Positions 42,602 through 51,919 of a stretch of DNA of 64,000 nt are shown here, piece by piece. Under the pieces are notes generated by a model. The model did no database searches. It saw nothing but the letters and a program-made list of their open reading frames with translations, and was not told the origin of the DNA. The stretch spans positions 62,001 through 126,000 of the forward strand of contig JAFUAB010000034.1 in NCBI GenBank assembly GCA_017460885.1. The letters are read 5' to 3'. The stretch is from Lachnospiraceae bacterium (lineage in GTDB: Bacteria > Bacillota > Clostridia > Lachnospirales > Lachnospiraceae). The position numbers were made by a program, and so were the translations under genes. Positions within the stretch are counted from its first letter, which is position 1. Each line of letters opens with the position of its first letter.

Positions 42602-44859
42602 CAGACAGTGGAAAGTTTATCGATAAATTATATACTCCCCGGATCAGGGAGGTCGGTCGTATATTCTTTTATATAGGACTGTTTTGCGAGATCATGATCT
42701 TTTTGTGGGACCGGTCTGACTGGATCGATCCCATTCAAAGCTATCTTTTCAGGATCACATTTATTTTCTTTACCGTAAAATGCATCTGTACCCGTTATTC
42801 AAAACGGGAATGGATATTTATCGCGCTTCTGGCTGTTTTCGGAATATTCACATACAGATCCTGCGGCAAGGATGAAGTCGTCCGTGCGTGTGTTTTTATG
42901 ATCGCGATGAAGGATATGGATCTGAAACGGACATTGAAATTCGTCTTTTACCTGAGTACGCTGGGTATTTTTATGCTTGGTATCCTGTCGGTCCTTGGAC
43001 TTCTCGGTAACGTCGGGTCGATCGGAACATACAGTGAAAAGGCCGGCGTTTATATGCTGGAATTCGGTCTCGGCAGCTCCAACACCTGGGCTATTCAGAT
43101 CTGGCTTCTTGCCGCTCTGTTCGTATTTCTTTATCACGACAGGATGCGACGGATCGAGTATCCGCTCATATTACTGCTCGGTATCATAGTCTACATATTG
43201 AGCAAATGCCGTACGGCTCTGATAATGTTTGTATTTACTGTATTTTTGGGGCTGCTGGGAGATATTTCCAGACGATTTCGTGAAAGCCTTATCACATATC
43301 TTGCAGGCATCCTGATCACCCTTGCTTCGATTGCGTTTTCGGTTTATGCGGCTGCAACATCCAAATGGTGGGAGGATCAGACGGAATTTGAACTGTTTCT
43401 CAACCGGATAACCACGGGACGTATCCAATCCATTTATCCCTTTGAAAACGGAGGAGGAGTACTGTCCAATTGGAAGCTGTTCGGAGATCCCGGATTTACC
43501 GAATATTTTGATATGGGGTTCGTCAGACTCTTCTGGTGGTTTGGCATAATACCGGGGATACTAGCCGTTATATCCGTGATCGTCCTGATCATATATTATT
43601 ACAGGCAGAAGGATTATGCCGCTTTTGAGCTGCTTATCTCAATGGTCGTATTTACCGTTCTGGAAGCCCATTTTATATCTCCCTTTATCGCAAGAAGCTG
43701 GTTTCTGTTTATGGCAGGAGCAGCATGGCCGCGTTTGCTGTCGTCTGTTTCGGACAGAGGATATGTTCCACACAGACACATTGCTTTTTATATCGGTTCC
43801 CTGTCCAAGGGAGGAGCAGAGAGGGTGTTTATCAACCTGGCCGGATATTTCCTGAGCGCAGGATATGATGTCACAATGATAACCCAGTATATCCGTGAAA
43901 ACGAGTATCCGCTTCCCGACGGTGCAACGCGGGTTGTTTCGGATCTTACCGAAGAAGAGATGCACGGACGTATCTTTAATTTCTTTGCCAGGATAATGAA
44001 GCTTCACCGTATCATACGGGATACTGATGCAGATCTTTTGATGACCACCATCGGTAAGGCAAATTTTATGGCTATAGTCTGTTCGGCATTCCTTCCGACA
44101 CGTGTAGTGGTATCGGTTGTGGCGGAACCTACGCTTGAATACCCTACACCGATAATGAAACTGCTTCTTCAGGTTCTCTTCGGTGATGCCGACGGTATCG
44201 TAATGCAGACACACAGACAGCAATTGTTCCTGAGATACGGACTGAGAAAGGCTTCCGTGATCCTTCCCAATTCGGTCAATCCGGCATTTGATCGGGAAAG
44301 ATACGAAGGAGAACGTAAACTGAACGTATATACGGTCGGTCGTCTGGATGAAAACAAAAACCAGGCTATGGCGATAGACGCTTTTGGGAAAGTATTAAAG
44401 GCTCATCCGGATGCAAAGCTCATCCTGTGCGGAGAAGGTCCCCAAAAGGCATCCCTGATAAAACGTGCCGGGGATGCCGGCATTGAGGATCGGTGTGAGT
44501 TTGCGGGTCAGGTCAGTAACGTTGCGGACAGGCTGACGGAGGCTTACGCATTTGTTCTGACCTCCGATACCGAAGGAATGCCTAATACACTCCTGGAGGC
44601 AATGAGTCTGGGCATTGCCTGTATATCGACGGACTGCCCCTGTGGAGGACCCGCGGAGATGATCGAGAACGGTAAAAACGGAATACTTGTCGGAGTACGT
44701 GATTCAGACGCCCTGGCACGTGCGCTCATTAACATAATGGATGATCCCGCATATGCAGATGCACTTGGCCGTTCTGCACGCAACACCATGAAGGCTTATC
44801 GCCCTGAGGCGGTAAACAGGAAATGGCGCGAGTATTTTGACGGGATAATGACTCTTTAA
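42598..44859 (+). CDS. Wzy-like membrane polymerase fused to GT4 glycosyltransferase
   Basis: A 753-residue two-part protein. Residues ~1-390 contain about ten hydrophobic helices with a long loop before the last ones, similar to O-antigen/capsule polymerases (Wzy) or ligases; no short motif proves it. Residues ~395-753 form a GT-B transferase of family 4: YIGSLSKGGAERVFINLAGY, LPNSVNPAFDRERYEGER-like donor region, VYTVGRLDENKNQAMAIDAF, ILCGEGPQ and the EX7E region TSDTEGMPNTLLEAMSLG. The last gene of the glycan cluster, so it may both add a sugar and polymerise or join repeat units. The frame runs without break across the joint. Confidence 0.78.
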   Translation: MTDSGKFIDKLYTPRIREVGRIFFYIGLFCEIMIFLWDRSDWIDPIQSYLFRITFIFFTVKCICTRYSKREWIFIALLAVFGIFTYRSCGKDEVVRACVFMIAMKDMDLKRTLKFVFYLSTLGIFMLGILSVLGLLGNVGSIGTYSEKAGVYMLEFGLGSSNTWAIQIWLLAALFVFLYHDRMRRIEYPLILLLGIIVYILSKCRTALIMFVFTVFLGLLGDISRRFRESLITYLAGILITLASIAFSVYAAATSKWWEDQTEFELFLNRITTGRIQSIYPFENGGGVLSNWKLFGDPGFTEYFDMGFVRLFWWFGIIPGILAVISVIVLIIYYYRQKDYAAFELLISMVVFTVLEAHFISPFIARSWFLFMAGAAWPRLLSSVSDRGYVPHRHIAFYIGSLSKGGAERVFINLAGYFLSAGYDVTMITQYIRENEYPLPDGATRVVSDLTEEEMHGRIFNFFARIMKLHRIIRDTDADLLMTTIGKANFMAIVCSAFLPTRVVVSVVAEPTLEYPTPIMKLLLQVLFGDADGIVMQTHRQQLFLRYGLRKASVILPNSVNPAFDRERYEGERKLNVYTVGRLDENKNQAMAIDAFGKVLKAHPDAKLILCGEGPQKASLIKRAGDAGIEDRCEFAGQVSNVADRLTEAYAFVLTSDTEGMPNTLLEAMSLGIACISTDCPCGGPAEMIENGKNGILVGVRDSDALARALINIMDDPAYADALGRSARNTMKAYRPEAVNRKWREYFDGIMTL

Positions 44860-44905
44860 GAAATTCTTCATAATTGTCTGATGTTTTTCTTTAAAATCCG
44901 GTGTT

Positions 44906-44911
44906 TATAAT
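44906..44911 (+). promoter_or_regulatory. -10 box of the response regulator operon
   Basis: TATAAT at 44906-44911 lies 27 bases before the regulator start codon. No convincing -35 hexamer sits 16-18 bases upstream (only T-rich sequence), so the promoter may need an activator. Confidence 0.4.
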
Positions 44912-44937
44912 ACTATCATGCACAGAAAGGAAAGGTT

Positions 44938-45630
44938 ATGTCCAATATACTTGTATGCGATGATGATAAGTCTATCGTAGATGCCATTGAGATCTATCTG
45001 AATCAGGAGGGTTATACCGTATTTAAGGCTTATGACGGTGAGGAAGCGGTAAAGCTTTTGGAGAGTGAGGATATCCAACTGCTGATCATCGATATAATGA
45101 TGCCTAAAATGGACGGGATCCATGCCACACTGAAGATCAGGGAGTCAAGCTCGATCCCCATTCTCATCCTGAGTGCCAAATCCGAAGATGCGGATAAGAT
45201 ACTCGGACTTAACATCGGAGCCGACGATTATATTACCAAGCCGTTTAATCCGCTGGAGCTTGTAGCCAGAGTCAAATCCGCTCTGAGGCGATATACCACA
45301 TTGGGAAGTATATCCGCAGAGTCGGCAGCCATTTACTCCACCGGAAGTCTTGTTATCAACGACGATACCAAGCAGGTGTTTGTGGATGATGATGAAGTTA
45401 AACTCACTCCCATAGAGTTCAACATTTTGAAGTTTCTGGTCAGTAATGCGGGCAAGGTGTATTCTTCGGAACAGATCTATGAAAACATCTGGAATGAGGA
45501 AGCATACGGATCGGACAACATTGTGGCTGTGCATATAAGACACATAAGGGAAAAGGTCGAGATTGATCCCAAAAATCCGAGATATATCAAGGTAGTATGG
45601 GGGATCGGCTACAAAGCTGAGAAGATGTAA
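44938..45630 (+). CDS. OmpR-family response regulator
   Basis: A 230-residue DNA-binding regulator. The receiver (1-~118) has ILVCDDDKSIVDAIEIYL, phospho-acceptor Asp52 in LLIIDIMMPKMDG, a Ser in ILSAKSED and Lys in YITKPFNPLELVARV. The winged-helix domain (~135-230) has VKLTPIEFNILKFLVSNAGK and VAVHIRHIREKVE, then IKVVWGIGYK. It pairs with the histidine kinase 20 bases downstream. A strong GAAAGGAAAGG site precedes it. Confidence 0.94.
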   Translation: MSNILVCDDDKSIVDAIEIYLNQEGYTVFKAYDGEEAVKLLESEDIQLLIIDIMMPKMDGIHATLKIRESSSIPILILSAKSEDADKILGLNIGADDYITKPFNPLELVARVKSALRRYTTLGSISAESAAIYSTGSLVINDDTKQVFVDDDEVKLTPIEFNILKFLVSNAGKVYSSEQIYENIWNEEAYGSDNIVAVHIRHIREKVEIDPKNPRYIKVVWGIGYKAEKM

Positions 45631-45649
45631 CGGCATCGGGGAGGATCGC

Positions 45650-48313
45650 ATGTCCGAGAATATGTCAATGAGGGAAATAGAAAAGGAAAACAAAAGACTT
45701 AAAAAAGAAGAGTTGAAAAAAGCCAAAAAGGAGGCCAGGGAGAGAAAACGCGAAACCGGAGGCTCCGGGAAAACGATCGGAACGGGAGCAATGAAGCTCC
45801 TTCAGCATTTTCTGATAGCATTATGTGCAGTAGCAGCTATCCTGCTCATTTCGAAATCCGTTGTAGTGGTTAACAGGTACAACGGGCGCGAGATACATAC
45901 ACAGTTTGGCTCGGATGCGGGGCGAAAATACGAGGATTCCGTTCTGTTTAATACGATCTTCGGCTATGAAGCCAGGGATATTCTGAAACTGGTAACCATC
46001 AGATCGCAAATGGAGACGGGCGGTGTATATGATCCTGACCGGATAATCGATATAGTACAGTATAACGCCAGACAATCCGAAACCTATACACCCGGTAAAC
46101 AGATCACCGCCAGATATTATCTCGGAGACCTGCTGAAATGGAGAAAATACGGCTTCCATACCGAGACCGTACACAGTGATTTAATGGCAGCATCAGCCAA
46201 CGCGCTTTTGTATGGCGACGACGGTACGGGAGATATGTCCGGATTTTACAATGATCATTACGATGATCTCCTGTATGACAGTTATTTTGATACCGGATAT
46301 GACTATTCGTATGAAGCATCCGGTGATACGGAATCCGGGGATACGGCTGACGAGGAACTTAATTCCGCATTCAGCAAAGAGATCGTCATAAACAGGTATA
46401 AATCCACGGACGGAAAAAACCTGCAGGATTATGCCTCAAATTGGGAAGAATATGATGAACTGGCAAATGCTTTGTTTGAATGCGCCGATGATCTGTATAC
46501 AAATTATATGGATTACCTCAAGATGCAGGAATACTTTGATTCCCTCAATTCGAATATACGTTACTGCGTGACAATGGGAGAAGGGGATGACAGAGAGGTA
46601 TACACAAATGTAGGTGAGATCAATGCCATTATGCAGGATCAGACTATTGCGAAGCTTTTTGAGGGTTACGGCAGATATCTCAGATATGATTCGGACCGGA
46701 TGATGTATGTCACAAATACGGCAGTTACGGAATCAACATTCAACACGCTTATCCAGAAATATAAATATGCTTACAGTGATGATTCCAAAATATATATAGC
46801 CGTTGATATGACAATGCCGGTAAATGATGCGGTCAGATCGGCATCAAGAAATTATACATCCATCATTCCCAACCGAAATGAGCTTATTCTGGCCATGACC
46901 GTATGTATACTGTTGTATCTGATACTGCTTGTGATCTGTACGATACATGAGGGCAGGACTGTCGATGCCGATGGAAATGTGTATATAAAATTTTCGGGAT
47001 TCGATCATACTCCGATCGAATTATGGATACTGATCGTCAGTCTGATATTGTTTTTCATGTATGTGACCGCTGCTTTGGTTTATACCGGACTCGACTCCGA
47101 AAAGATCTACAGTATCATGGAATTCAAGGACAGTCCGTATACTTATGCGGTCTGTGGGATTCTGGTATTTATACTGGATATCGTAATACTGGGATTGTAC
47201 TATTCTCTGGTGAGACGCATCAAGGGGAGACATATATGGAAACAGAGCTTTCTGTATAAGCTCATCCGGGCGATCGGTAAGATTGCATATTCGATTTACG
47301 ATAACGGAAATACACTTCTAAGAAGCGTGGTGCCGTTTGCGGGACTCGGTATTATTAATCTGTTTCTTGTTGCAATGGCTGCGTCCGGTATCCTGCCGGT
47401 ATTGGATATTCTGTCTATTATCATCATCGATATACTGGCCTGCGTCTTTGTTTTCAAACAGACCAGGGACCGCGAGAATATCATTGGGGGAATGAAACGT
47501 ATCATTTCCGGTGATCTGGCATATAAATCCGATACATCCAGGGTGCACGGTGACAACAGGGAACTTTCGGAATGTGTCAATTCCATAAGCGACTCTGTCA
47601 GAAGCGCCGTGGAACAGAGTATGAAGGATGAACGGATGAAGACTGAGCTTGTCGCAAATGTAAGTCACGATATCCGTACGCCTCTTACATCCATCATCAA
47701 CTATGTGGATCTGATCAAGAGGGAAAACATAGACAATGAAACCGTGAGGGGATATGTGGAGATACTGGATGAAAAATCCCAGCGGTTAAAGACACTGACC
47801 GATGACCTGATCGAGGCCAGCAAGGTTTCCAGCGGCAATGTGGAACTCGAACTGGTCAAAATGAACCTTCCCGAAATGGTGACACAGGCTCTGGGAGAAT
47901 TCGATGAAAAGCTGTCGGAGAGGAATCTGAGCGTAGTGGTCAGATCAGACAGACTGGTCCGTTCCGAAATGATGGCAGACGGACGATCTCTCTGGAGAGT
48001 AATGGAAAACCTGTTCGGAAACGTATGCAAATACGCGATGCCGGGCACAAGGGTATTCGTTGACATGTTTAATGCGACCGGCACTACCGAAAAAATTGTT
48101 CTTCGTATCACAAATATGTCCGATACTCCTTTACCTGCCGATCTGAGTGAGCTTACGGAAAGATTTATCAGGGGAGATGAAAGCCGGACAACCGAAGGAT
48201 CGGGCCTTGGGCTGTCGATAGCAAAGACGCTTACGGAACTGATGGGAGGAAGCTTCGAGATCGGAAGCGAAGCGGATCTTTTTAAGGCTGAGATAGCGTT
48301 TGATGTCGTGTGA
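45650..48313 (+). CDS. membrane sensor histidine kinase with six membrane helices
   Basis: An 887-residue kinase. Residues 1-45 are a highly charged Lys/Glu helix. A first membrane helix (~50-70) leads to a ~340-residue outside domain that is rich in Asp, Tyr and Gly around residues 185-240. Five more helices follow near 411-433, 456-480, 496-518, 560-582 and 584-604. A HAMP-like linker leads to HisKA with His673 (NVSHDIRTPLTSI) and HATPase with ENLFGNVCKYA and GSGLGLSIAK; the phosphatase-type residue Asp after His is present. The outside domain is not recognised. It forms a two-component pair with the regulator upstream and follows the glycan cluster, so an envelope signal is plausible. Confidence 0.88.
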   Translation: MSENMSMREIEKENKRLKKEELKKAKKEARERKRETGGSGKTIGTGAMKLLQHFLIALCAVAAILLISKSVVVVNRYNGREIHTQFGSDAGRKYEDSVLFNTIFGYEARDILKLVTIRSQMETGGVYDPDRIIDIVQYNARQSETYTPGKQITARYYLGDLLKWRKYGFHTETVHSDLMAASANALLYGDDGTGDMSGFYNDHYDDLLYDSYFDTGYDYSYEASGDTESGDTADEELNSAFSKEIVINRYKSTDGKNLQDYASNWEEYDELANALFECADDLYTNYMDYLKMQEYFDSLNSNIRYCVTMGEGDDREVYTNVGEINAIMQDQTIAKLFEGYGRYLRYDSDRMMYVTNTAVTESTFNTLIQKYKYAYSDDSKIYIAVDMTMPVNDAVRSASRNYTSIIPNRNELILAMTVCILLYLILLVICTIHEGRTVDADGNVYIKFSGFDHTPIELWILIVSLILFFMYVTAALVYTGLDSEKIYSIMEFKDSPYTYAVCGILVFILDIVILGLYYSLVRRIKGRHIWKQSFLYKLIRAIGKIAYSIYDNGNTLLRSVVPFAGLGIINLFLVAMAASGILPVLDILSIIIIDILACVFVFKQTRDRENIIGGMKRIISGDLAYKSDTSRVHGDNRELSECVNSISDSVRSAVEQSMKDERMKTELVANVSHDIRTPLTSIINYVDLIKRENIDNETVRGYVEILDEKSQRLKTLTDDLIEASKVSSGNVELELVKMNLPEMVTQALGEFDEKLSERNLSVVVRSDRLVRSEMMADGRSLWRVMENLFGNVCKYAMPGTRVFVDMFNATGTTEKIVLRITNMSDTPLPADLSELTERFIRGDESRTTEGSGLGLSIAKTLTELMGGSFEIGSEADLFKAEIAFDVV

Positions 48314-48318
48314 AATCA

Positions 48319-48354
48319 GGGGACGGTTTGGACCCCGTGATCCAAACCGTCCCC
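48319..48354. repeat. perfect palindromic element, possible REP-like unit or bidirectional hairpin
   Basis: GGGGACGGTTTGGA (48319-48332) and its exact reverse complement (48341-48354) enclose the eight-base loop CCCCGTGA. The element fills the gap between the convergent kinase and prs genes. No T-run follows on either strand, so it is not a standard terminator. The GGGGACGG...CCGTCCCC ends resemble palindromes that recur between genes in clostridial genomes and are linked to REP-associated transposases; that link is from memory of the pattern and not shown here. Confidence 0.6.
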
Positions 48355-48360
48355 AAAGAT

Positions 48361-49548
48361 TTAAAAAGTAAATTCTTCGCGATTGTTGTATCGTTCAAGT
48401 ATCTGACGGATCTTGTCTGTAGGGGTGCTCAGATCCGACATCGGAGCGTCGTGGTTCATGAAGTCGATGATCGAGGCGATGAACTTACCCATATCCGCCT
48501 GCAGATAGTAAGGACGATCGAGGATCGCAGGATCGGTATAATTCAGATTGGTTGTGATTATCTTATCGAAATAGCATTTTTCATATGCTTCGTCAAAAGC
48601 CTTAAGTCCGTCCGTAAACAAACCGAAAGTGGTACAGATATAAACTCTCTTGGCATTCATTTCCTTAAGCTGTCGGGAAGTGTCTATCATAGATCCGCCC
48701 GAGGAGATCATGTCATCGATTATTATACAGTCCTTGCCGTCTATGTTCTCACCTAGGAACTCATGAGCGACGATAGGATTCTTTCCGTTTACGAGTTTGG
48801 TATAATCGCGTCTCTTATAAAACACGCCCACATCAAGTCCCAGAACAGAAGCAAAATAGATAGATCTGTCCGTTGCTCCCTCGTCCGGAGAGATAATGAT
48901 CGTGTGTTCCTTGTCAATGATCATATCGCGTTCGTTGGAAAGGAGTGTACGGGCAAACTGATACATGGGATTGAAATTATCGAATCCGGTAAAGGGCGCT
49001 GAATTCTGGATCCGGGGATCATGGGCGTCAAATGTAATGAAGTTCGAGATGCCCATGTTTGAGAGTTCTTTGAACATATACGCGGCATCCAGGGATTCGC
49101 GTCCGGTACGTCTGTGCTGTCTGCCCTCGTAGAGAAAGGGCATAATTACATTGATACGTGATGCCTTGCCGTCTATGGCGGCGATTATCCTCTTAAGATC
49201 CTGAAAGTGATCATCCGGAGAATAGTGGTTCTCATAACCGAACATACGATATGTGACGGAATGATTCGTAACATCGGTGATGATAAAAATGTCATCACCG
49301 CGTACGGATTCGCTGATCTTGCATTTCCCTTCACCGGTACCGAATCTGGAAAGCTCGATCCGGGCAATGTAATTGTCTTTGATATATCCCTGAAATGCCG
49401 GATCCGCTTTGAATTTCTTATGCAGATCGGATCTGAACTCGATCAGAAACTTATTAACGCTTTTGCCGAGCTTATCGACACAGGGCGGAACTATAAGCTT
49501 GATCGGTGCTACAGCCATCTTTTGTTCAAGTTTCTGTATGTTTGCCAT
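48361..49548 (-). CDS. prs: ribose-phosphate pyrophosphokinase, long form
   Basis: The only minus-strand gene. PRPP synthetase joins ribose 5-phosphate and ATP to make PRPP for purines, pyrimidines, histidine and NAD. At 395 residues it is ~75 longer than the usual ~315, with extra residues at the N-terminus and in internal loops. The ATP loop appears as PFLYEGRQHRRTGRESLDA, FDAHDPRIQ matches the metal-binding FDLHA region and the PRPP loop is IIIDDMISSGGSMID. HRPP is consumed downstream by HisG (56949). The ribosome site is GAGAGGATGG on the minus strand. Confidence 0.9.
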   Translation of the reverse strand: MANIQKLEQKMAVAPIKLIVPPCVDKLGKSVNKFLIEFRSDLHKKFKADPAFQGYIKDNYIARIELSRFGTGEGKCKISESVRGDDIFIITDVTNHSVTYRMFGYENHYSPDDHFQDLKRIIAAIDGKASRINVIMPFLYEGRQHRRTGRESLDAAYMFKELSNMGISNFITFDAHDPRIQNSAPFTGFDNFNPMYQFARTLLSNERDMIIDKEHTIIISPDEGATDRSIYFASVLGLDVGVFYKRRDYTKLVNGKNPIVAHEFLGENIDGKDCIIIDDMISSGGSMIDTSRQLKEMNAKRVYICTTFGLFTDGLKAFDEAYEKCYFDKIITTNLNYTDPAILDRPYYLQADMGKFIASIIDFMNHDAPMSDLSTPTDKIRQILERYNNREEFTF

Positions 49549-49616
49549 CGTCCATCCTCTCAGAGCAGATAATCATTAACAATAATTCAACGGGAGATCA
49601 AACAAGAACAATTTAT

Positions 49617-49644
49617 TTTATACATTTGTACTTAACTGCGTCAA
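49617..49644 (-). promoter_or_regulatory. promoter of prs
   Basis: Read on the minus strand, TTGACG and TATAAA are separated by 16 bases, about 70 bases upstream of the prs start codon. Confidence 0.6.
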
Positions 49645-49675
49645 GATTACATAATTCAGATTGGCGTTTTTTGAC

Positions 49676-49705
49676 TTGTCGCAGGATATTCCGATAGACT
49701 ATAAT
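49676..49705 (+). promoter_or_regulatory. promoter of der
   Basis: TTGTCG (49676-49681) and a perfect TATAAT (49700-49705) are separated by 18 bases, 38 bases before the der start. The 195-base gap to prs thus holds two divergent promoters and nothing else that I see. Confidence 0.6.
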
Positions 49706-49743
49706 CATATGAGTGGAGTCCATAACATAAACGAGGAAATACA

Positions 49744-51087
49744 ATGTCACGTAAGAAAAACCGACCCATAGTAGCCATAGTCGGACGTCCGAATGTCGGA
49801 AAATCGACTTTTTTTAACGCAATGGCCGGTGAAATGATATCGATAGTCAAGGATACTCCGGGTATTACCAGAGACCGCATATATGCCGATGTGGAGTGGG
49901 TAGGATATGAATTTACCATGATAGATACCGGCGGGATCGAGCCGGACAGCGGCGACATCATTCTGTCTCAGATGAGATCACAGGCTCAGATTGCAATTGA
50001 TACGGCAGATGTGATCATCTTTATGACGGATGTCAGGCAGGGACTGGTAGACGATGATATGCGTGTGGCAGATATGATACGCAAATCCCATAAACCGGTG
50101 GTCCTGGCCGTAAACAAGGTGGACAGCTTCCAGAGGGATCTTGTTGATGTATATGAGTTCTATAATCTGGGGATCGGTGAGCCTTTTGCGATCTCAAGTG
50201 TCAACAAACTGGGTTTCGGTGAACTGCTGGATGCCGTTACAGAGCATTTTCCGGAGGAAGCAAGGGAAGAGATCGAGGATGAAGCCATACGAGTGGCGAT
50301 CGTCGGCAAGCCTAATGTCGGAAAGAGCTCTATACTCAATAAGCTGGCCGGTGAGGAAAGGGCTATAGTATCGGATATTGCCGGAACCACCCGCGATGCA
50401 ATTGATACCCGGATCACTCATGACGGAAAGGAATACCTGCTGATAGATACGGCCGGTCTGCGAAGAAAGAACAAGGTTAAGGAAGAACTTGAGAAATATA
50501 TGATCCTGCGGACCGTCTCCGCAGTTGAAAGAGCCGATATCGTTCTTCTTATCATTGATGCGGTGGAGGGCATAACCGAACAGGACGCCAAGATCGCCGG
50601 AATAGCCCATGACCGGGGAAAGGCCATCATTATCGTGGTCAACAAATGGGATGCCATAGAGAAGACCGAAAAAACCACAAGAGAATATGAGGCGGATATA
50701 AGAACCGTACTCAGCTTTATGAACTATGCCCATATCATGTTCGTATCGGCCAAAACGGGACAGCGTCTGCCGAAACTGTATGAAACAATAGATGCAGTCA
50801 ATGAAAACCATTCCATGAGAGTTGCAACAGGTGTGCTTAACGAGATCATGGCACAGGCCGTTGCAATGAAGCAGCCGCCTTCGGATAAAGGCAAGAGGCT
50901 GAAGCTTTATTATATTACCCAGGTTTCCGTCAGACCGCCTACATTTGTAATATTTGTAAACAACAGGGAACTGATGCATTTTTCATACACCAGATATATA
51001 GAGAATCAGATCCGTGAAACTTTTGGTTTTATCGGAACTCCTTTGAAGATCATCATACGTGAACGAAAGGATGACGGCAAAAACTGA
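49744..51087 (+). CDS. der: ribosome biogenesis GTPase Der (EngA)
   Basis: Der is essential for 50S assembly and has two GTPase domains in one chain: the first with GRPNVGKSTFFNAM, DTGGI and NKVD, the second with GKPNVGKSSILNKL, DTAGL and NKWD. A KH-like C-terminal domain (~350-447) closes with FGFIGTPLKIIIRERKD. The 447-residue length is normal. The GAGGAAAT site precedes the ATG. plsY and gpsA follow in the same direction, an order that recurs in clostridia. Confidence 0.97.
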   Translation: MSRKKNRPIVAIVGRPNVGKSTFFNAMAGEMISIVKDTPGITRDRIYADVEWVGYEFTMIDTGGIEPDSGDIILSQMRSQAQIAIDTADVIIFMTDVRQGLVDDDMRVADMIRKSHKPVVLAVNKVDSFQRDLVDVYEFYNLGIGEPFAISSVNKLGFGELLDAVTEHFPEEAREEIEDEAIRVAIVGKPNVGKSSILNKLAGEERAIVSDIAGTTRDAIDTRITHDGKEYLLIDTAGLRRKNKVKEELEKYMILRTVSAVERADIVLLIIDAVEGITEQDAKIAGIAHDRGKAIIIVVNKWDAIEKTEKTTREYEADIRTVLSFMNYAHIMFVSAKTGQRLPKLYETIDAVNENHSMRVATGVLNEIMAQAVAMKQPPSDKGKRLKLYYITQVSVRPPTFVIFVNNRELMHFSYTRYIENQIRETFGFIGTPLKIIIRERKDDGKN

Positions 51088-51138
51088 CGGAAGCCTTAAA
51101 CATTGTTTCCATCTGTATTTCTACCGGGAGAACAGATC

Positions 51139-51840
51139 ATGATAATACAGAGAATACTATGCATAATAATCGGATACTGCTTTGGTCTTATCCAGACAGG
51201 ATTTCTGTACGGCAAGATGAAGGGGATAGATATCCGTGAACACGGCAGCGGTAATTCCGGTGCGACCAATACACTGCGTACGCTCGGAACCAAAGCCGGA
51301 TTCATAGTTCTTTTCGGAGATGCGCTCAAATGTATCATAGCTATGCTGATCACATATCTTCTTTTCGGAAAGGCTAACCCCGAATACAGGTATCTATTTA
51401 TGATCTATACGGCCTTCGGAGCCGTGATCGGTCATGATTTTCCGTTTTATCTGAATTTTAAAGGCGGTAAGGGCATAGCGGTGACGGCCGGACTGATCAT
51501 AAGCTTTGGCCCCATGTTCGTAGCGGTTCACCTTGGCGTTTTTGCACTTGTTTTTCTGACTACGCATTACGTTTCGCTGGGATCGCTTTTGATCTATGCA
51601 ACGTTTTTCGTAATGATGATCATCTGCGGCCAGACCGGTTATTTCGACAAGGGCGGCGTGATCATACCTCAGCCGCTTCTTACGGAAATGTACGTCATCA
51701 TATTCATCATGACAGTCATCGCCTACTGGAGGCACAGGGCCAACATCATCAGGCTGCTGCATCATAATGAGAGCAAGGTTTATCTCACCGAAAAACTTAA
51801 GAAAAAGACCGGCAAGGACAAAACCGACGAGCTGGTGTAA
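51139..51840 (+). CDS. plsY: glycerol-3-phosphate acyltransferase PlsY
   Basis: PlsY moves the acyl group from acyl phosphate (made by PlsX) to glycerol 3-phosphate. The membrane protein has about five helices and the three family motifs: HGSGNSGATNTLRTLG, the KGGKGIAVT glycine-rich loop, and a C-terminal stretch corresponding to the third motif (AYWRHRANIIRLL). ATG 51139 lies behind GGGAG; the frame stays open to 51103. The 233-residue length is a little above the usual ~200 because of a charged tail (KLKKKTGKDKTDEL). Confidence 0.94.
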   Translation: MIIQRILCIIIGYCFGLIQTGFLYGKMKGIDIREHGSGNSGATNTLRTLGTKAGFIVLFGDALKCIIAMLITYLLFGKANPEYRYLFMIYTAFGAVIGHDFPFYLNFKGGKGIAVTAGLIISFGPMFVAVHLGVFALVFLTTHYVSLGSLLIYATFFVMMIICGQTGYFDKGGVIIPQPLLTEMYVIIFIMTVIAYWRHRANIIRLLHHNESKVYLTEKLKKKTGKDKTDELV

Positions 51841-51919
51841 ATCCCGCCCGCGATCAAACCGTTAATAACCTGACAGGGATCGAATATATGATCACGCTGA
51901 AAATATAAAGGAGACTATA

